33,858 nucleotides of DNA. It comes from Planctomycetota bacterium (GTDB lineage: Bacteria; Planctomycetota; UBA1135; JAKEFM01). Below are positions 31,314 to 33,858 of the stretch, in pieces. The notes under the pieces are model-generated. The model saw only the letters and a program-made list of their open reading frames with translations. It did not search any database and was not told the DNA's origin. The position numbers were made by a program, and so were the translations under genes. The DNA lies in contig JAKEFM010000147.1 of NCBI GenBank assembly GCA_022616055.1, positions 1 to 33,858 of the forward strand, written 5' to 3'. Each line of letters begins with the position of its first letter. The first letter of the stretch is position 1.

Positions 31314-32942
31314 CTACTGGATCGTGAAGGACTCCCCGGTGAGCACGCAACCGATTCCGAGCGGCCCGGCCAGGTCGTAGACGACGCCACTCGCCTTGAT
31401 CTCGTAGCCTTGCAGCGCCGGGTTCGAAGGGATCGGCACCGTCAGCGCGGCCCGCCCCGTGGCGTCGAGCACGCCCCCAATCCCCAGCGCCGCCGTCTGA
31501 AGGACCAACGCGTCGGGGAGGAGAGGGAAGACGAACGGTCCCAGCGGGACCCCCGGCACCTGCCCCTCGAGCGAGAAGACGACCTGGAACGCCCTCCCCG
31601 GCCGCTTCGGGACCAGAAGGTCGAACTGCGCGCTCCCTCCGACCATCGTCGGCCCCGTGACCTCGAAGTTCCTCGCGGTGTACACCCAGGCTTCCCGCGC
31701 TCCCGGAGGCCCCGGCGGCCACGTCCATCCCCAGGTCAGGTCCTGCGCGGTCCACGGGGGAAGAGGGAATGTCGGGCCGGTCACGGTGGTTACACCGATG
31801 TCTCCTAGGCCGTCTCCATTCACGTCCCCGAGAGACACTCCGCTCACGGCCGTGGGGTAGACCGTCGTGCTCCAGCTCCCGAGCTCGAAGATCAACGATC
31901 CAGTGGCCCCTGAAATGACCCTCTGGACAGGGCCAGAAGAAGCCAGGACATCGTCGACCCCATCTCCGTCCGCGTCGAGGAGTCGGACGATGGCGGAACC
32001 GGCGGCCGCGTTAGGGTACACGGGTGACCAGGATCCCACGGTTCTGACGACGAGCGGGCCAGCTGGCGCGGGCAGGTATTCGAAGGAGGCGACCTCCGGG
32101 ATGCCGTCGCCGTTGACGTCCCCGAGGCCCGTCACGGATTGGCCGACCTGCTGGCCGAGCACCGTCCCCGTCATGCTCGTCAAGAATGCACCCGTCGGAC
32201 CGGAGTAGACCCCCATCCAGCCGGCGACCGAGAACGGATTGCTCCAGAAGGGCGCGCCGACGAGGAAGTCCGAGTTCCCGTCTCCGTCGAAGTCCTCGAC
32301 GCGTGTGACCGAATTGCCGAACTGCACGCCGAACACAGGACCGATGGTGTAGAGCGGACTCAGGGAGGGCCCCGACACCACGGCTACCTCCCGCCCCACC
32401 GTTGACTGGCCGCCTACGATCGCCACCTCCGGGTAGCCATCGCCGTCGAGGTCTCCAAGTGCGGCAATGTTGATCCCGATCAGGCCCCCCGATCCCCATC
32501 CGAACGTGGAGGAGGTCAGCGATCCGATCACGGAACCGTCGCTCCCCGAGCGAAACCCGATGTGAGGGTACGTCCCCTGAGTCGCCAGCATGATGTCCGC
32601 GTGACCGTCGAGGTCGACGTCCCCAGCTCCCCCTCCCAGGACCGGACCGATGGTCGACGGAGGCGTCGGCGCCCAGTCGTAGAGCAGTGCTCCATTCAAG
32701 CCCGACCGCACGCGCGCATGCGCGCCCGGATTCGTGGGAAAGTTCGGAGGGAGCCAGGAAACCAAGAGATCGTCGTAGCCGTCCCCGTCGACGTCGCCGG
32801 GGGCGGACACGCCAAAGAGCCCCTCGTCTGGAGCAAGCACAAGGTAGCGGTGGAACCGATCTCCCGCCCTCGCGCGCTCGCTCAGCGCCAGGGATAGGAG
32901 GACGAGGGAGATCAGGGGCGACGAGTTCGCGGAAACCCTCAC
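31314..32942 (-). CDS. Secreted FG-GAP (integrin-like) beta-propeller protein with a C-terminal beta domain
   Basis: 542 residues. The signal peptide is residues 1-26 (ISLVLLSLALSERARA). Seven Ca2+-binding FG-GAP motifs follow: DVDGDGYDD, DVDLDGHAD, DLDGDGYPE, DFDGDGNSD, DVNGDGIPE, DADGDGVDD and DVNGDGLGD. Seven repeats match a complete seven-bladed propeller. A linker and the C-terminal domain (VTGPTMVGGSAQFDLLV ... DATGRAALTVPIPSNPALQGY) complete it. Proteins of this type are cell-surface or secreted and probably bind ligands or matrix. The GTG start at 32942 overlaps the stop of the upstream beta-helix gene in GTGA; with no good Shine-Dalgarno, coupling is likely. Confidence 0.88.
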   Translation of the reverse strand: MRVSANSSPLISLVLLSLALSERARAGDRFHRYLVLAPDEGLFGVSAPGDVDGDGYDDLLVSWLPPNFPTNPGAHARVRSGLNGALLYDWAPTPPSTIGPVLGGGAGDVDLDGHADIMLATQGTYPHIGFRSGSDGSVIGSLTSSTFGWGSGGLIGINIAALGDLDGDGYPEVAIVGGQSTVGREVAVVSGPSLSPLYTIGPVFGVQFGNSVTRVEDFDGDGNSDFLVGAPFWSNPFSVAGWMGVYSGPTGAFLTSMTGTVLGQQVGQSVTGLGDVNGDGIPEVASFEYLPAPAGPLVVRTVGSWSPVYPNAAAGSAIVRLLDADGDGVDDVLASSGPVQRVISGATGSLIFELGSWSTTVYPTAVSGVSLGDVNGDGLGDIGVTTVTGPTFPLPPWTAQDLTWGWTWPPGPPGAREAWVYTARNFEVTGPTMVGGSAQFDLLVPKRPGRAFQVVFSLEGQVPGVPLGPFVFPLLPDALVLQTAALGIGGVLDATGRAALTVPIPSNPALQGYEIKASGVVYDLAGPLGIGCVLTGESFTIQ

Positions 32943-33858
32943 GGGGTAGTCGTCTGCTTCTCCAGCGCTCCCATGTCTGGAAGGACCTGGGGGGCGCTGC
33001 AAAGGACCTGGATCGGCCTCGGACGTCCAAGGGCGTCCAAGCCCGGAATTGAGGCGAGGGTGATCTGCGTTCCGGCCGCCTGGTCCCCAACCGACGTCCC
33101 GGCGAGCGCCGCTGCGTCGACGGCCTCCGACTGCGAGCAGTCTCCGATCAACTGCGCGTTGGCGCAGCTGCCAGCCGGCGCGCAAGTCAGTTCGAAGTCT
33201 CCCGCCGCGGGGTTGGCGAAGTACGGATTCGACGAGATGCAGCCGTCCGAACCAGCAGCTCCCGGAATGGCGGTCGGCTGAGTCCCGCAGATCACAGCTG
33301 GGACCAGCAATTGGAAAGGTCCCCCGCAGAAGTTGCTGAAGGCGACGCGGCCCCCGACCGGAAGCGTGTTCGAGAACCCGAAGTTGTTCAGGTCCCCGTT
33401 CCCCGCGTTGTTTCCCCAGACGTTCGAGTTCCAGAGCTGCGGCGCGCTCGTCGTGAACGCGTTGTTCACCCCGAACCCGGGGTGACCCCAGACGTCGAGG
33501 AGGACGAACAGGGGCGCGACGGCGCCCCCCGATCCCCCCAAGGCGCCGTCGTAGATGAGCACGCCCTCCTGTCCCGCCGCCGCGACCGTCCCGTTCGACC
33601 AGATCCGTTCGTTCTGAAGCCGCGGGGCGAGCGAAACCGGCGAGGGGCCGCCGAATACCGGGGTCCGCGTCGCGACGAGGAACCCTCGCCCCTGGTTCCC
33701 GCTTACCTCGTTCGAATCGAACACGACCGAGGAGTCGATCGCCGCGCCGTTTTCGGCGGAGATCAAGACTCCTGTCCCGGCGTAGTTCAGGGCTGGAGTC
33801 GAGCTGAGATAGTTGAGCATCGAAGCGAAAACCTGCCCCTGAATCCGGTTTCGGCTTA
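32939..33858 (-). CDS. Right-handed beta-helix protein, partial (start beyond the window)
   Basis: At least 306 residues; the frame is open to the window edge (NRIQGQVFAS precedes the first Met at 33820), so the N-terminus is missing. Repeats of the type SNEVSGNQGRGFLVAT, RIWSNGTVAAAGQEGVLIY, 'NSNVWGNNAGNGDLNNFGFS' are typical of parallel beta-helix proteins. The end LPDMGALEKQ matches the 'D-x-GAxE' finish of choice-of-anchor Q-type domains (family recalled, not searched). Two Cys pairs occur near the C-terminus. It is the upstream partner of the FG-GAP gene through a GTGA overlap. Probably secreted, although the signal peptide is out of view. Confidence 0.8.
   Translation of the reverse strand, partial: SRNRIQGQVFASMLNYLSSTPALNYAGTGVLISAENGAAIDSSVVFDSNEVSGNQGRGFLVATRTPVFGGPSPVSLAPRLQNERIWSNGTVAAAGQEGVLIYDGALGGSGGAVAPLFVLLDVWGHPGFGVNNAFTTSAPQLWNSNVWGNNAGNGDLNNFGFSNTLPVGGRVAFSNFCGGPFQLLVPAVICGTQPTAIPGAAGSDGCISSNPYFANPAAGDFELTCAPAGSCANAQLIGDCSQSEAVDAAALAGTSVGDQAAGTQITLASIPGLDALGRPRPIQVLCSAPQVLPDMGALEKQTTTP

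Noticed and set aside
1..33858. CRISPR arrays, insertion sequences, rRNA, phage genes
   Set aside because: Looked for regularly spaced repeats, transposase motifs, rRNA blocks and phage structural genes; none seen.

Overview
The window is a very GC-rich bacterial chromosome segment (about 70% by eye) with frequent GTG and TTG starts and several 4-nt GTGA/ATGA gene overlaps. The gene content points to Planctomycetota or a close relative. The clues are a DUF1800/DUF1501 gene pair, FG-GAP and parallel beta-helix secreted proteins, a TMTC-like membrane protein, and a C-terminal beta-rich domain shared by three exported proteins. That placement is an inference; the window has no rRNA to test it.

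Layout. 1-2825 (+): a TPR fragment, a TMTC-like multi-span TPR protein and a small secreted protein. 3109-7029 (-): carB followed by a PIN-domain toxin and a small antitoxin-like gene, joined by overlaps. 7177-9466 (+): a Phd-type antitoxin whose vapC partner survives only as a relic, a GH113-like glycosidase and a DUF1579 protein. 9540-10674: an intact tRNA-Leu(GAG) and, about 1 kb away, a 3' half of a tRNA-Leu sharing a 31-bp direct repeat. The two flank one orphan gene, as in a small tRNA-targeted island. 10750-12816 (-): a large membrane-anchored protein of unknown function. 12918-14111 (+): a class I aminotransferase.

14116-22730 (-) is a co-directional run. In transcription order it encodes transaldolase, a saccharopine-dehydrogenase-like oxidoreductase, a sensor kinase and response regulator (4-nt overlap), a HEAT-repeat lipoprotein and an alpha/beta hydrolase. 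The hydrolase's membrane-anchor segment is in frame but has no ordinary start codon. 22774-26303 (-): a YncE-like propeller/phosphoesterase lipoprotein, then a nucleotidyltransferase with a small overlapping partner gene. 26378-27043 (+): lipB. 27080-33858: a secreted beta-helix protein (-), the DUF1800/DUF1501 operon (+), and two overlapping secreted genes (-), an FG-GAP propeller and a beta-helix protein cut by the window edge.

The main points of interest are the decay and attachment of toxin-antitoxin modules on both sides of carB, the tRNA-Leu-flanked island, a possible nucleotidyltransferase two-gene module, the shared C-terminal domain of exported proteins, and the hydrolase with no visible start. 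I see no CRISPR array, no insertion sequence and no rRNA. No entirely new multi-gene system can be proven from the sequence alone.
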